64,000 nucleotides of DNA from Streptomyces pluripotens (GCF_000802245.2 NZ_CP021080.1:4588001-4652000); one strand, 5' to 3'. Numbered from the stretch's first letter, positions 8,714 to 18,727 are shown. A program made the numbers and translations. Notes: a model not told the origin generated them from the sequence alone.

Positions 8714-9661
8714 GTGTTCGCTGCTGAACGTCGCCAATTGATCCTCGAAATGGTGCGAGCGAACGGGGCCGTGTCGCTCCGTGAACTCGCCCGCGTCGTC
8801 CAGACCTCCGAAGTGACCGTACGACGGGACGTGCGCGCACTGGAGGCAGAAGGACTCCTTGACCGCCGGCACGGCGGTGCGGTACTGCCGGGCGGATTCA
8901 CCCGGGAGTCCGGTTTCCCACAGAAGTCGCATCTCGCGACCGCCGAGAAGACGGCCATCGCCGACCTCGCCGCGGGTCTCGTCGAAGAAGGCGAGGCCAT
9001 CGTGGTCGGTGCGGGTACCACCACGCAGGAGCTGGCCCGTCGGCTCGCGAGGGTGCCCGGACTGACCGTCGTCACCAACTCCCTGCTGGTGGCACAGGCG
9101 TTGGCCCATGCCAACCGGGTGGAGGTCGTGATGACCGGTGGCACCCTGCGGGGCTCCAACTACGCCCTCGTCGGTTCCGGCGCCGAGCAGTCCCTGCAAG
9201 GGCTGCGCGTGTCCAAGGCCTTCCTCTCCGGGAGCGGGCTCACCGCCGAGCGCGGGCTGTCCACGTCCAACATGCTCTCCGCGTCCGTCGACCGGGCCCT
9301 GGTGCAGGCCGCCGCGGAGGTGGTGGTCCTCGCCGACCACACCAAGCTGGGCACGGACACGATGTTCCAGACCGTGCCCACGGACCTCATCACCCGCCTG
9401 GTCACCGACGAGCCCCTGGCCCACGATGACCGTGCCGCAACGGAGCTGCAGGCTCTTGCCGATCAAGGGGTGCAGATCGCCGTGGCCGGGGGGAGCGGGA
9501 ACCAGAGGGGCGAACCGGTGCCGGCGGCGCGCCAGCAGCGGGGCCTGCCCGGGCCTCGGCGCGGGCAGGCGCCCGGGGGCGCACTGCGTACGGCTTCCGT
9601 GCTGGGGGAACAGCCCGCCGGGGCCGAGCGGGGGCGTGTCGCCGACCTCCGGCGGCGTTGA
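8714..9661 (+). CDS. DeoR-family transcriptional regulator
   Basis: A 315-residue repressor-type protein with a GTG start at 8714. The N-terminal helix-turn-helix (RRQLILEMVRANGAVSLREL, then SEVTVRRDVRALEAEGLLDR) is the canonical DeoR signature. The DeoR C-terminal sensor domain with phosphosugar-isomerase fold follows (VGAGTTTQELARRL, VTNSLLVAQAL, MTGGTLR, VVLADHTKLG). The last 60 residues are a Gly/Pro/Arg-rich tail without similarity to the fold, which looks like a low-complexity extension. It may control a sugar-phosphate or nucleoside pathway nearby, but no operator was identified. A strong terminator hairpin lies 150 bases downstream. Confidence 0.9.
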   Translation: MFAAERRQLILEMVRANGAVSLRELARVVQTSEVTVRRDVRALEAEGLLDRRHGGAVLPGGFTRESGFPQKSHLATAEKTAIADLAAGLVEEGEAIVVGAGTTTQELARRLARVPGLTVVTNSLLVAQALAHANRVEVVMTGGTLRGSNYALVGSGAEQSLQGLRVSKAFLSGSGLTAERGLSTSNMLSASVDRALVQAAAEVVVLADHTKLGTDTMFQTVPTDLITRLVTDEPLAHDDRAATELQALADQGVQIAVAGGSGNQRGEPVPAARQQRGLPGPRRGQAPGGALRTASVLGEQPAGAERGRVADLRRR

Positions 9662-9812
9662 GGGCGAAGAGGCCTCTTCCCGTGCGGCTCACAGCCGTCG
9701 CGCGGGCGAGGAGCACGGAGGCGCGGACGGCAGGTGGTCGCCTGTGCTCGGGCCGCGGAGCCGCGCACCGGCACGGCGTGCGCCCTTGCCGGAGCGCACC
9801 GGAACCGGAAAC

Positions 9813-9845
9813 GCCCGGTGGACCAGACCAGCTGGTCCACCGGGC
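9813..9845. terminator. Strong hairpin between DeoR gene and carboxylase alpha chain
   Basis: A perfect 13-bp stem (GCCCGGTGGACCA at 9813-9825 pairing with 9833-9845) with a 7-base loop lies between convergent genes, 20 bases past the stop of the minus-strand carboxylase gene. Confidence 0.8.
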
Positions 9846-9864
9846 GGCACTCGGACTCCTGCCG

Positions 9865-11640
9865 TCAGTCCTTGATCTCGCAGATCGCGGCGCCTGAGGT
9901 GATGGAGGCGCCGACCTCGGTGTTGAGTCCCTTGATGGTGCCCGCCTTGTGCGCGTTGAGGGGCTGTTCCATCTTCATGGCTTCCAGGACGACGACCAGG
10001 TCGCCTTCCTTGACTTCCTGGCCCTCCTCGACGGCGATCTTGACGATGGTGCCCTGCATGGGTGAGGCGAGGGTGTCGCCGGAGGCGACGGGGCCGGACT
10101 TCTTAGCCGCGCGGCGCTTGGGTTTGGCGCCTGCCGCGAGGCCGGTGCGGGCCAGAGACATGCCGAGCGAGGCGGGAAGGGAGACTTCCAGACGCTTGCC
10201 GCCGACCTCGACGACCACGGTCTCACGGCTGGTGGCGTCCTCCTCCGCTTCGGTGTCGGCGGGGGCGGTGAAGGGTTTGATGTCGTTGGTGAACTCGGTC
10301 TCGATCCAGCGGGTGTGGACGGTGAAGGGATCGCTGGTGCCGGTCAGTTCGGGGGCGAAGGCGGGGTCCTTGACGACGGCGCGGTGGAAGGGGATCGCGG
10401 TGGCCATGCCCTCGACGTGGAACTCGTTGAGCGCACGGGCGGCTCGCTGGAGGGCTTCCTCTCGGGTGCGGCCGGTCACGATCAGTTTGGCGAGCAGGGA
10501 GTCCCAGGCGGGGCCGATGACCGAGCCGGATTCCACTCCGGCGTCCAGGCGGATGCCGGGGCCGGAGGGCGCGTGGAAGGTGGTGACGGTGCCAGGGGCG
10601 GGCAGGAAGTTGCGGCCGGGGTCCTCGCCGTTGATGCGGAACTCGAAGGAGTGGCCGCGCAGGGGCGGGTCGTCGTAACCGAGTTCCTCGCCGTCGGCGA
10701 TGCGGAACATCTCGCGGACCAGGTCGATGCCGGCGACTTCCTCGGTGACCGGGTGTTCGACCTGGAGGCGGGTGTTGACCTCCAGGAAGGAGATGGTGCC
10801 GTCCTGGCCGACGAGGAACTCGCAGGTGCCGGCACCTTCGTAGCGGGCTTCCTTGAGGATGGCCTTCGAAGCGCGGTAGAGCTCGGCGGTCTGTTCGCCG
10901 GTGAGGAAGGGGGCGGGGGCCTCCTCGACGAGCTTCTGGTGGCGGCGCTGCAGGGAGCAGTCACGGGTGGAGACGACGACCACGTTGCCGTGTTTGTCGG
11001 CCAGGCACTGGGTTTCCACGTGCCGGGGGCGGTCGAGGTAGCGCTCGACGAAGCATTCGCCGCGGCCGAAGGCGGCGACCGCCTCGCGGACGGCGGACTC
11101 GTAGAGTTCCGGGACTTCTTCCAGGGTGCGGGCGACCTTCAGCCCGCGGCCGCCACCGCCGAAGGCGGCCTTGATGGCGATGGGCAGGCCGTGCTGTTCG
11201 GCGAAGGCGACGACCTCGTCGGCGCCGCTGACCGGGTCGGGGGTGCCGGCGACCAGAGGGGCGCCGGCACGCTGGGCGATGTGCCGGGCGGCGACCTTGT
11301 CGCCCAGGTCGCGGATGGCGTGCGGGGGCGGGCCGATCCAGATCAGGTCCGCGTCCAGGACGGCCTGCGCGAAGTCGGCGTTCTCCGAGAGGAAACCGTA
11401 GCCGGGGTGGACGGCGTCCGCGCCGGACTCGCGTGCCGCGTTCAGTACCTTGTCGATGTCCAGGTAGCTGGTGGCCGGAGTGTCACCGCCCAGGGCGAAC
11501 GCCTCATCCGCGGCCCGGACATGCAGAGCGTCCCGGTCCGGGTCCGCATACACGGCCACGCTCGCGATCCCGGCGTCCCGGCAGGCCCGGGCCACCCGGA
11601 CAGCGATTTCGCCACGGTTGGCGATGAGCACCTTGCGCAC
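9865..11640 (-). CDS. accA2: Acyl-CoA carboxylase alpha chain: biotin carboxylase fused to biotin carboxyl carrier protein
   Basis: A 591-residue biotinylated subunit that carboxylates its own biotin with ATP and bicarbonate and feeds the beta subunits. Domains in order: the pre-ATP-grasp domain ([14 protein letters not shown], 2-15), the ATP-grasp domain with the glycine-rich loop [13 protein letters not shown] and the [14 protein letters not shown] catalytic segment, the biotin carboxylase C-domain (FRINGEDP), an Ala/Lys-rich linker, and a C-terminal BCCP with the biotin-accepting Lys556 in EAMKMEQ. The GTG at 11640 is chosen because an AAGGAGG site lies 7-14 bases before it. The beta chain PccB, epsilon subunit and biotin ligase lie 2-6 kb away. 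In Streptomyces this alpha chain is shared by acetyl- and propionyl-CoA carboxylases. Confidence 0.95.
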   Translation of the reverse strand: MRKVLIANRGEIAVRVARACRDAGIASVAVYADPDRDALHVRAADEAFALGGDTPATSYLDIDKVLNAARESGADAVHPGYGFLSENADFAQAVLDADLIWIGPPPHAIRDLGDKVAARHIAQRAGAPLVAGTPDPVSGADEVVAFAEQHGLPIAIKAAFGGGGRGLKVARTLEEVPELYESAVREAVAAFGRGECFVERYLDRPRHVETQCLADKHGNVVVVSTRDCSLQRRHQKLVEEAPAPFLTGEQTAELYRASKAILKEARYEGAGTCEFLVGQDGTISFLEVNTRLQVEHPVTEEVAGIDLVREMFRIADGEELGYDDPPLRGHSFEFRINGEDPGRNFLPAPGTVTTFHAPSGPGIRLDAGVESGSVIGPAWDSLLAKLIVTGRTREEALQRAARALNEFHVEGMATAIPFHRAVVKDPAFAPELTGTSDPFTVHTRWIETEFTNDIKPFTAPADTEAEEDATSRETVVVEVGGKRLEVSLPASLGMSLARTGLAAGAKPKRRAAKKSGPVASGDTLASPMQGTIVKIAVEEGQEVKEGDLVVVLEAMKMEQPLNAHKAGTIKGLNTEVGASITSGAAICEIKD

Positions 11641-12051
11641 GATTGAGGCTCCCTCCTTGAAACAAGCCGAGTTTAGGGACTGCCGACACGGCACTTCGAC
11701 CCGTCCCCAATGGTGAGCTTGCCCACACGGAGCGTGATTCGAGGCTCGCTCGACCCGTGGAGGTCCTTGTCGCACCTGGGTACGCAGGACTCCTCCGGGA
11801 AACCCTAGCCCTCTCGTGTGGTCAAGGTCTCTGTGGTGGCGTGCTGCGGCCCACTCCGTTTCTTTGTCGAGTCCCTACGAATGGCCCAATGATTCTTTGC
11901 TGCTGCGTGAACCCTTGTCCCCAGGTTTACCCGTTAGTAGCGTTCGCGGTGACCAAAGAAGGCGCCGCGGTCCGAAGGGCCCCTCGGGGGGCGTCGGACG
12001 ACGGGCGCGCACCTGGGTGACGATCACTGGCTGGGGAGTGGGTGAGAACCG
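11641..12051. other. 411-base divergent intergenic region
   Basis: This region lies between the carboxylase alpha chain (minus) and the membrane-protein gene (plus). It holds the AAGGAGG site of the alpha chain at its left edge and a relatively AT-rich stretch at about 11865-11945 where promoters would be expected. No convincing -35/-10 pair, operator or small gene was found. Confidence 0.5.
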
Positions 12052-12714
12052 GTGGTGCGCAGACCGGTGGCGTGGGTGGTGGCGGTCGTCCTCCTCGCCG
12101 AGGCGCTCGGCGTCGCGGCGCTGAACTGGTTCCTCGGTGTGGTCATCGACCGGCAGAAGATGTCCATGGCCGGTTTCGACCCCGACGTCATGTCGAGGTC
12201 CGCGAAGATCGGCGCGGTCGTCTTCGGCCTCTACTTCGCGCTGTGCGCCCTGGTGGCGCTGCTGGTCGCCATCCGCAACCGTCCCCCAGCCGGCCTCGGC
12301 CGTGTCTTGCTGATCAGCGCGGCCGTGGTGCACGGCATGTTGGGCGCGTTCGCCTGGGGTCTGGTCGGCTGGACGGCGTTCCTGTTCCTGGTGGTGGTCC
12401 TCGGACTGATCGTCCTGCTGCTGATGACCTACGACCGCGCGGACGGCCCGGAGGCGGCGGCTCTTGGCGGTGGTGCCGGAGCGGGTGGCGGCCCGCTGAC
12501 CGAGGCCGGGCCGACGGCTGGGCCGGGCCGGTCCGCCCTCCCGGCACGTGGCGCCGACGCACCCGGGGACCGGGGGCCCGAGGGGCGCTCCGGCGGACGG
12601 CTGGACGAAGGTGGGCAGCCGGCGGAGGACCGTGCCGGCGAGCAGCGGGACGACGGCGAGGGAGCGGGGCTCGTCCCCGCCGGGGTCATCCCGCCGGTGT
12701 CCACAACTCCGTGA
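12052..12714 (+). CDS. Four-helix membrane protein with disordered C-terminal tail
   Basis: A 220-residue protein. Residues 1-125 contain four hydrophobic helices ([56 protein letters not shown] and the segment around [15 protein letters not shown]). The last 90 residues are Gly/Ala/Pro/Glu-rich and likely unstructured in the cytoplasm. Two adjacent GTG codons (12052 and 12055) can serve as the start. Its 3' end overlaps the 3' end of the convergent maf gene by 29 bases. Function unknown; it resembles small conserved Streptomyces integral membrane proteins next to the carboxylase locus. Confidence 0.8.
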   Translation: MVRRPVAWVVAVVLLAEALGVAALNWFLGVVIDRQKMSMAGFDPDVMSRSAKIGAVVFGLYFALCALVALLVAIRNRPPAGLGRVLLISAAVVHGMLGAFAWGLVGWTAFLFLVVVLGLIVLLLMTYDRADGPEAAALGGGAGAGGGPLTEAGPTAGPGRSALPARGADAPGDRGPEGRSGGRLDEGGQPAEDRAGEQRDDGEGAGLVPAGVIPPVSTTP

Positions 12715-13303
12715 TGCCCACACCCAGTTCTGCGAGGAGTTTGCGCACCAGGGGCAGGCTGATGCCGATCACATTGCCGTGGTCGCCGTCAATGCCCTCG
12801 ATGAACGGTGCCGAACGGCCGTCCAGGGTGAAGGCACCGGCGACGTAGAGCGGCTCGCTGGAGGCGACGTACGCGGCGATCTCCTCGTCGCTCGGCTCGC
12901 CGAAACGGACGACGGTGGAGGCGATTCCCGACACGAAGCGCTTGCTCTCGGTGTCCCAGACGCAGTGCCCCGTCTGGAGGGTCCCCGCCCGTCCGCGCAT
13001 CGCCTTCCAGCGGGCGGTGGCCTCCTCGGCGTCGGCGGGCTTGCCGAGCGCTTGCCCGTCCAACTCCAGCACCGAGTCGCAGCCGATCACCAGGGCACCC
13101 TGCACCTCCGGCTTCGCCGCCACGACCGAAGCCTTCGCCTCGGCGAGGGCGAGTGCCAGCTCGGCCGGGGTGGGGGCAGTGATGGCGTCCTCGTCGACTC
13201 CGCTCACGATCACCTCGGGCGCGAGGCCTGCCTGCCGGAGCAGGCCGAGCCGAGCGGGGGACTGGGAGGCGAGCACGAGTCGCCTGCGGCGCTTGGCAGT
13301 CAT
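12686..13303 (-). CDS. maf: Maf-family nucleoside triphosphate pyrophosphatase
   Basis: A 205-residue cytosolic house-cleaning enzyme of the Maf/ITPase fold. Maf proteins hydrolyse nucleoside triphosphates to the monophosphate and pyrophosphate and are linked to septum or division control. The signature [14 protein letters not shown] at the N-terminus, the catalytic Asp segment [12 protein letters not shown], the GKP motif, and the C-terminal [11 protein letters not shown] and [12 protein letters not shown] motifs are all present. ATG start at 13303. It is the last gene of a minus-strand run pccB-pccE-mmpB-maf with short gaps. Confidence 0.93.
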   Translation of the reverse strand: MTAKRRRRLVLASQSPARLGLLRQAGLAPEVIVSGVDEDAITAPTPAELALALAEAKASVVAAKPEVQGALVIGCDSVLELDGQALGKPADAEEATARWKAMRGRAGTLQTGHCVWDTESKRFVSGIASTVVRFGEPSDEEIAAYVASSEPLYVAGAFTLDGRSAPFIEGIDGDHGNVIGISLPLVRKLLAELGVGITELWTPAG

Positions 13304-13335
13304 GCCGTCAGGTTAGTCGCGTGGTGGCGCAGGAC

Positions 13336-13464
13336 TCACCTCAGACCGATCACGATCATGATCAGGACCATGGCCAGGGCCATGAGGAAGCCGAGCCGCC
13401 GCAGCATTCTCTGCGCGTCGCGCAGTTCCGGGGACGGCTCGTTCTCCGGGTCGGACCACAGCAT
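13336..13464 (-). CDS. mmpB: Small morphogenic membrane protein MmpB
   Basis: A 42-residue protein with ATG at 13464, beginning MLWSDPENEPSPELRDAQ. A charged N-terminal half is followed by one hydrophobic helix (LGFLMALAMVLIMIVIGL) and a terminal Arg. This matches my memory of the small conserved Streptomyces protein annotated as morphogenic membrane protein MmpB, encoded beside the carboxylase/maf genes. It lies 32 bases before maf and is probably cotranscribed. The name rests on recognition of the N-terminal pattern and context; the membrane topology is read directly from the sequence. Confidence 0.78.
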   Translation of the reverse strand: MLWSDPENEPSPELRDAQRMLRRLGFLMALAMVLIMIVIGLR

Positions 13465-13573
13465 TCCACCAGCGTGCGGCCGTGGTGCCGGACGGCGCCT
13501 GAGTACGGGTACTCAAGTTGCCGCCCGGCGTCGAGCCTCCGGGCTGACTCCCCGGTACCCGGGGACGGCGCGC

Positions 13574-13783
13574 TCAGCTGGGCCAGTAGGTGCGGGTCCA
13601 GGACGCCGGGCCCGGCATGGGCAGATGGGCGGAGGCGATTCGGGCCGGGTCGGACCACGCGTCTCGCGGGCCCTGCGCGCCGGGCGGCAGGGCTGCTGCC
13701 ACCGCGGCGCGTGCGCGGACCACCGCCAGGGCGGCGGCCAGCTCCTCCGGGGTCGGATTGCCTCGTACGACCTTGATCGTCAT
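13574..13783 (-). CDS. pccE: Acyl-CoA carboxylase epsilon subunit
   Basis: A 69-residue protein, MTIKVVRGNPTPEELAAALA..., with the VxxGxPTxEELAAL signature of actinobacterial carboxylase epsilon subunits, and an Ala-rich helix followed by a Trp-containing tail (SWTRTYWPS) typical of the family. It lies 41 bases downstream of pccB on the same strand. In S. coelicolor the small epsilon protein binds the alpha-beta complex and raises its activity; no catalytic residue is expected. Confidence 0.92.
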   Translation of the reverse strand: MTIKVVRGNPTPEELAAALAVVRARAAVAAALPPGAQGPRDAWSDPARIASAHLPMPGPASWTRTYWPS

Positions 13784-13824
13784 GACGGCTTCCTATCGAT
13801 CGGCCGGGACTGGGTCCGACAGGG

Positions 13825-15438
13825 CTAGAGGGGAATGTTGCCGTGCTTCTTCGGAGGCAGGGATTCCCGCTTCGAGCGCAGCTGACGCAGGCCGCGGACG
13901 ATGTGGCCGCGGGTGTCGGACGGCATGATCACCGCGTCGACGTAGCCGCGCTCGGCCGCGACGTAGGGGTTGAGGAGTGCGTCCTCGTACTCCTGGATGA
14001 GCCGGGCACGGGTGGCCTCGGCGGCGTCGTCCTTCCCCGCCGCCTCGGCGATGGTGCGCCGGTGCAGGATGTTGACCGCGCCCTGGGCACCCATGACGGC
14101 GATCTGGGCGGTCGGCCAGGCCAGGTTGAGGTCGGCGCCCAGGTGCTTGGAACCCATGACGTCGTAGGCGCCACCGAAGGCCTTCCGAGTGATCACGGTG
14201 ATCAGTGGGACGGTGGCCTCGGCGTAGGCGTAGATCAGTTTGGCTCCGCGCCGGATGATGCCGGTGTGCTCCTGGTCGACACCCGGCAGGAAGCCCGGCA
14301 CGTCCACGAAGGTCAGCACCGGGATGTTGAAGGCGTCGCAGGTGCGTACGAACCGCGCGGCCTTCTCCGACGCGTCGATGTCGAGGCAGCCGGCGAACTG
14401 CATCGGCTGGTTGGCGACCACGCCCACCGGGTGGCCCTCGACCCGGCCGAAACCGGTCAGGATATTCGGTGCGAACAGGGCCTGCGTCTCGAAGAACTCG
14501 GCGTCGTCCAGGACGTGTTCGATCACCGTGTGCATGTCGTACGGCTGGTTCGCGCTGTCCGGCACGACGGTGTCCAGCTCTCGGTCCTCGTCGTTGACGG
14601 CGAGGTCCGCCTCCTCCGGGAAGGCCGGCGCCTCGGAGAGGTTGTTGGACGGCAGGTACGACAGCAGCTGCTTGACGTACTCGATGGCGTCCTTCTCGTC
14701 CCCGGCCATGTGGTGGGCCACACCGGAGGCCGTGTTGTGGGTCCGGGCGCCGCCCAGCTCCTCGAAGCCCACGTCCTCGCCGGTGACGGTCTTGATGACG
14801 TCCGGGCCGGTGATGAACATGTGCGAGGTCTGGTCGACCATGACCGTGAAGTCGGTGATGGCCGGGGAGTACACCGCACCGCCCGCGCAGGGGCCCACGA
14901 CCAGGCTGATCTGGGGGATCACACCGGAGGCGTGGGTGTTGCGGCGGAAGATCTCGCCGTAGGCGCCCAGGGAGGCCACGCCTTCCTGGATGCGGGCGCC
15001 GCCCGAGTCGTTGATGCCGATGACGGGGCAGCCGGTCTTCAGCGCGAAGTCCATGACCTTCACGATCTTCTGGCCGTAGACCTCGCCGAGCGCGCCGCCG
15101 AAGACGGTGAAGTCCTGCGAGAACACGGCCACGGGCCGTCCGTCGACGGTTCCGTACCCGGAGACGACCCCGTCCCCGTACGGGCGGTTGCGCTCCAGCC
15201 CGAAGTTGGTGGAGCGGTGCCGAGCGAACTCGTCCAGCTCGACGAACGAGCCTTCGTCGAGTAGGAGTTCGATCCTCTCGCGGGCCGTCAGTTTGCCCTT
15301 GGAGTGCTGCTTCTCGACGGCGCGTGCCGAGCCGGCGTGCGTCGCTTCGTCGACGCGCCGCTGGAGGTCCGCGAGCTTGCCCGCGGTGGTGTGAATGTCG
15401 ATCCCTTGGATCTCTTGACGCTCTTCCGGCTCGGACAT
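13825..15438 (-). CDS. pccB: Propionyl-CoA carboxylase beta chain (carboxyltransferase)
   Basis: A 537-residue carboxyltransferase that moves CO2 from carboxybiotin on the alpha chain to an acyl-CoA. Both crotonase-fold halves are visible. The N-half has GGARIQEGV and [14 protein letters not shown] (oxyanion hole), and the C-half has [14 protein letters not shown] and [18 protein letters not shown]. The residue after FGGAY is Asp426. In S. coelicolor PccB the equivalent Asp (D422 in the published numbering) is the known determinant of propionyl-CoA preference, so this is called PccB rather than a strict acetyl-CoA type. It heads the run pccB-pccE-mmpB-maf and is divergent from biotin ligase with a 110-base promoter region. 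Confidence 0.94.
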   Translation of the reverse strand: MSEPEERQEIQGIDIHTTAGKLADLQRRVDEATHAGSARAVEKQHSKGKLTARERIELLLDEGSFVELDEFARHRSTNFGLERNRPYGDGVVSGYGTVDGRPVAVFSQDFTVFGGALGEVYGQKIVKVMDFALKTGCPVIGINDSGGARIQEGVASLGAYGEIFRRNTHASGVIPQISLVVGPCAGGAVYSPAITDFTVMVDQTSHMFITGPDVIKTVTGEDVGFEELGGARTHNTASGVAHHMAGDEKDAIEYVKQLLSYLPSNNLSEAPAFPEEADLAVNDEDRELDTVVPDSANQPYDMHTVIEHVLDDAEFFETQALFAPNILTGFGRVEGHPVGVVANQPMQFAGCLDIDASEKAARFVRTCDAFNIPVLTFVDVPGFLPGVDQEHTGIIRRGAKLIYAYAEATVPLITVITRKAFGGAYDVMGSKHLGADLNLAWPTAQIAVMGAQGAVNILHRRTIAEAAGKDDAAEATRARLIQEYEDALLNPYVAAERGYVDAVIMPSDTRGHIVRGLRQLRSKRESLPPKKHGNIPL

Positions 15439-15548
15439 CGGGATGCGGCTCCCTGCCTGCTCAAAAGGGGGGACGGTTACTCATCCGTAGAGTAGTGGCG
15501 GGCCTATCGATCAGCACTGCGTCGTTTACCACACCTAGGGTGGCTTGC

Positions 15549-16415
15549 ATGACGCCCCGAGATGCAGCAGACGACAACGGCAGCCGCTGGTCCGACCTCG
15601 ACCGTCCACCGCTGAACGCGGCAGCGCTCCGGCGGGCTCTGGTGCGCGAGGGAGGGCTGTGGTCCGGGATCGAGGTGGTCCAGCGCACCGGCTCCACCAA
15701 CAACGACCTGGTGGCGCGCGCGGCGGCCGGCCGGGCCGCGGAGGGAGCGGTGCTGGTGGCGGAGGAGCAGACGCAGGGCCGGGGCCGCCTGGATCGCCGG
15801 TGGACGGCACCGCCGCGGTCCGGCCTCTTCTTCTCCGTGCTGCTGAAACCCACCGAGGTGCCGGTGGCCCGCTGGGGCTGGCTGCCGCTGTTGACGGGCG
15901 TGGCGGTGGCGACCGGACTGTCCCGGGCAGCGGGCGTCGATACGGCACTGAAGTGGCCGAACGACTTGCTGGTGACCGTGGGCGGGGAGGAACGCAAGGC
16001 GGGGGGCATCCTGGCCGAGCGGGCGGGCGAGGACGGCGTGGTGGTGGGCGTCGGCGTCAACGTCACGCTGCGCACGGAGGAACTGCCCGTGCCGCTGGCA
16101 GGCTCGCTGGCGCTGGCCGGGGCGGTGGGCACGGACCGGGATCCGCTGCTGCGGGCCGTGCTGCGGTCGCTGGAGGACTGGTACGGGCGATGGCGGGCGG
16201 CTGGCGGCGACCCCGGCGCCAGTGGGGTGCACGACGTCTACGCGGCCGGGTGTGCCACGCTCGGCCGGCTGGTGCGGGCGGAGCTGCCGGGAGACCGGGC
16301 CCTGGTGGGACGAGCAGTGGCGGTGGACGGCGACGGGCGGTTGGTCATCGCCACGGAGGAGGGCGCGCGAGAACCGGTGGGAGCGGGAGACGTCGTGCAT
16401 CTGCGCCCAGCGTGA
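15549..16415 (+). CDS. birA: Biotin--[acetyl-CoA-carboxylase] ligase
   Basis: A 288-residue enzyme that makes biotinyl-5'-AMP and attaches biotin to the BCCP domain of the carboxylase alpha chain. Signature segments are TGSTNNDL, the adenylate loop QTQGRGRLDRRW, LKWPNDLLV, and KAGGILAE followed by VVVGVGVNV. The N-terminus lacks the helix-turn-helix seen in bifunctional E. coli BirA, so it should be an enzyme only and not a repressor. ATG at 15549. It is divergent from pccB, which fits a biotin-dependent carboxylase locus. Confidence 0.94.
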   Translation: MTPRDAADDNGSRWSDLDRPPLNAAALRRALVREGGLWSGIEVVQRTGSTNNDLVARAAAGRAAEGAVLVAEEQTQGRGRLDRRWTAPPRSGLFFSVLLKPTEVPVARWGWLPLLTGVAVATGLSRAAGVDTALKWPNDLLVTVGGEERKAGGILAERAGEDGVVVGVGVNVTLRTEELPVPLAGSLALAGAVGTDRDPLLRAVLRSLEDWYGRWRAAGGDPGASGVHDVYAAGCATLGRLVRAELPGDRALVGRAVAVDGDGRLVIATEEGAREPVGAGDVVHLRPA

Positions 16416-16713
16416 GCGCGACGGTCGTGCGGCGGTGCCCTGGCCGGCCGGACACGGTGCGACGGGGTGCGGGCGACCGCGTGGCGAGCCACCATGGACC
16501 CATCGCCGGATACGGCGGTCGGCGCCCTGGGAACCGGGCCGTGGCCCGGAGGGCGCCATGCAACCGGGGAGCGCACGCAGCGGCTTTCGGCACCACTGAC
16601 CGGTGCCGAGTGGCGCGTCCCCGGCCGAACCCGACGGAGTGAGCTGGCGCACACCTGCCGTAGAGTTGAGGCCGGTCGATACCTGACCGCGGCAGATCGG
16701 AAGGGCAACAGGC
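16416..16713. other. 298-base intergenic region before the cyclase gene
   Basis: No gene was supported here. The segment just before the cyclase start (about 16660-16710) is the likely promoter and leader; a GGAAGGGC stretch near 16698 could be its ribosome-binding site. No clear hairpin follows birA. Confidence 0.45.
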
Positions 16714-17838
16714 GTGACCGTCGACGACACGGGCTCCGGCGCGGACGCGGACGGCCGGGTGGATCCGCAAGCCCCCGATACCGATGAGGACCCCCTGGCC
16801 CTGCGCCTCGAACAGCTCATCCTGGGCGCCGAGCGCCGCTACACCCCGTTCCAGGCGGCCCGCAGCGCCGGTGTCTCCATGGAGCTGGCCTCCCGGTTCT
16901 GGCGGGCCATGGGCTTCGCGGACATCGGCCAGGCCAAGGCCCTCACCGAGGCCGATGTGCTCGCCCTGCGCCGTCTGGCCGGCCTCGTGGAGGCGGGGCT
17001 GCTGAGCGAGGCCATGGCGGTTCAGGTGGCCCGGTCCACGGGGCAGACCACCGCCCGGTTGGCCGAGTGGCAGATCGATTCCTTCCTGGAGGGCCTGACC
17101 GAGCCTCCCGAGCCTGGTATGACCCGCACTGAGGTGACGTATCCGCTGGTCGAGCTGCTGCTGCCGGAGCTGGAGGAGTTCCTGGTCTACGTTTGGCGCC
17201 GGCAACTGGCCGCGGCCACCGGGCGCGTCGTGCAGGCTGGGGACGACGAGGAGATGGTCGACCGGCGCCTGGCCGTCGGCTTCGCCGACCTCGTGGGGTT
17301 CACCCGGTTGACCCGCCGGATGGAGGAGGAGGAACTCGGCGAACTCGTCGAGGCCTTCGAGACGACCGCCGCCGACCTGGTGGCCGCGCGCGGCGGCAGG
17401 CTCATCAAGACCCTCGGCGACGAGGTGCTCTACGCGGCGGACGACGCCGGTCTCGCCGCCGACATCGCGCTGCGGCTGGTCGAGACGCTGGCGAACGACG
17501 AGACCATGCCGGAGCTGAGGGTCGGCATGGCGTTCGGCACGGTGACGACCCGGATGGGTGACGTGTTCGGTACGACGGTGAACCTGGCCTCCCGGCTGAC
17601 CTCGATAGCGCCGCGCGACGCCGTGCTGGTGGACAGCGCGTTCGCCGAGGAACTGATCCGCAGTGGTGAGGCGCCAGCCTCCGAGGCGGCGGCGGCCGAG
17701 GCCGTGGCGGCAGCCGAGAAGGAGGGCGAGGAGCCGCCGGCGTACCGCTTCGCGCTCCAGCCGATGTGGCAGCGCCCGGTGCGTGGGCTCGGCGTCGTCG
17801 AACCTTGGCTGATGGCCCGTCGGAACGCCCCGTCCTGA
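16714..17838 (+). CDS. cya: Class III adenylate cyclase
   Basis: A 374-residue enzyme producing cAMP from ATP. Residues 25-165 are an alpha-helical N-terminal domain like the autoinhibitory, pH-sensing domain of mycobacterial Rv1264 cyclases. The catalytic domain spans about 183-350. All catalytic positions are present: metal-binding Asp192 (FADLVGFT) and Asp236, adenine-specifying Lys232 (IKTLGDEV) and Asp283 (GDVFG), and transition-state residues Asn290 and Arg294 (TTVNLASR). An Ala/Glu-rich insert precedes the C-terminal beta strand. No membrane segment was seen, so it is probably cytosolic or peripherally attached. GTG start at 16714. Confidence 0.94.
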   Translation: MTVDDTGSGADADGRVDPQAPDTDEDPLALRLEQLILGAERRYTPFQAARSAGVSMELASRFWRAMGFADIGQAKALTEADVLALRRLAGLVEAGLLSEAMAVQVARSTGQTTARLAEWQIDSFLEGLTEPPEPGMTRTEVTYPLVELLLPELEEFLVYVWRRQLAAATGRVVQAGDDEEMVDRRLAVGFADLVGFTRLTRRMEEEELGELVEAFETTAADLVAARGGRLIKTLGDEVLYAADDAGLAADIALRLVETLANDETMPELRVGMAFGTVTTRMGDVFGTTVNLASRLTSIAPRDAVLVDSAFAEELIRSGEAPASEAAAAEAVAAAEKEGEEPPAYRFALQPMWQRPVRGLGVVEPWLMARRNAPS

Positions 17839-17868
17839 CTCTGCCCCGGCTGTCCCGCCCTCAGCGCT

Positions 17869-17891
17869 GCTGAGCCCTGCTTGGGCTCAGC
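17869..17891. terminator. Hairpin between convergent cyclase and surface-protein genes
   Basis: Perfect 9-bp stem GCTGAGCCC (17869-17877) and GGGCTCAGC (17883-17891) with the loop TGCTT. Confidence 0.75.
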
Positions 17892-17907
17892 CCGGGCACG
17901 CCGCCGT

Positions 17908-18564
17908 CTACTGGTCGCCGATGCCCAGGAGGTCCACGCACAGGCCGATCAGCGGAAGGCACACCCCGCCCGGATCGGGACTCGTCGGGCTCGGGCTCGG
18001 GTCGGGCGTCGGGGCCGCGGTTGTGGCCGCGGTTGTGGTCGTGGCCGGCGTGGAGTTCGCGGCCACCGGGCGCGGGGCCGATGCCGTTGGCGCGGGACGC
18101 GGTGTGCTGTCCGGTGTGGACGGGGCTCCGGTCGGGATGGTGGTGGGTACGACGGCGTCGTTGGACGGCGCGGTCGGCACACCGGGAGTGACGGACCAAG
18201 ACCCGCTGGTCGCCGGTGTGGGGCCCCTGCCGCCCATGACCGAGGTCGCCGAGGGCAGTGCCGTGGGCAGTGCCCTGGGTACGGCGGTGGGCGCGGCGGC
18301 GGTGGTGGCCGCGCGGCCCGTTGCGCCGCCGCCCGGATCGAGCCGGGGTTCCGCCTCCGCCGTGCCCGGGGCCCCGACACCCGAGTGCGGGGTGACCCGG
18401 AGCAGGCTGAGGACCCCCGCTGCCAGGGCGAGGCCGCCGACGGCGAGCAGCACCTTGCGGGGGCGTGGCTTGCGGTGGCGCCCCCGAGCAGCGAACACGC
18501 CCCCGACGGGGCCGTGCGCCGCTGCCGTCTCTCCCACGTGGGACCGTGCACGTATCGCTGTCAT
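17908..18564 (-). CDS. Single-pass, Pro/Thr/Ala-rich exported protein with C-terminal two-cysteine motif
   Basis: A 218-residue protein starting at the ATG at 18564, preceded by a GGGAGGGA ribosome-binding site. A basic N-terminus (RKPRPRK) precedes one hydrophobic helix (VLLAVGGLALAAGVLSLL). About 140 residues of Pro/Thr/Ala/Ser-rich low-complexity stalk follow, then a short hydrophobic C-terminus GGVCLPLIGLCVDLLGIGDQ with two cysteines six residues apart. The layout suggests a membrane-anchored or cleaved extracytoplasmic stalk presenting a small disulfide-capable end. No domain was recognised. It is convergent with the cyclase and divergent from an enoyl-CoA hydratase. Confidence 0.72.
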   Translation of the reverse strand: MTAIRARSHVGETAAAHGPVGGVFAARGRHRKPRPRKVLLAVGGLALAAGVLSLLRVTPHSGVGAPGTAEAEPRLDPGGGATGRAATTAAAPTAVPRALPTALPSATSVMGGRGPTPATSGSWSVTPGVPTAPSNDAVVPTTIPTGAPSTPDSTPRPAPTASAPRPVAANSTPATTTTAATTAAPTPDPSPSPTSPDPGGVCLPLIGLCVDLLGIGDQ

Positions 18565-18727
18565 GGATTCCCTCCCCGCCGCGCGCCCCGGTCGCGCCGT
18601 GGCGGAGCGCACGCTATGCGCTTCTGTGGGGGGTGCGGGGTGAGACGGCCGGGACATCACTCGAACGGGCGTAGCCCCCCGGGCTTCCCGGGAGGGGGCA
18701 CGGCTGCGATGATCAGGCGCACAGTGT

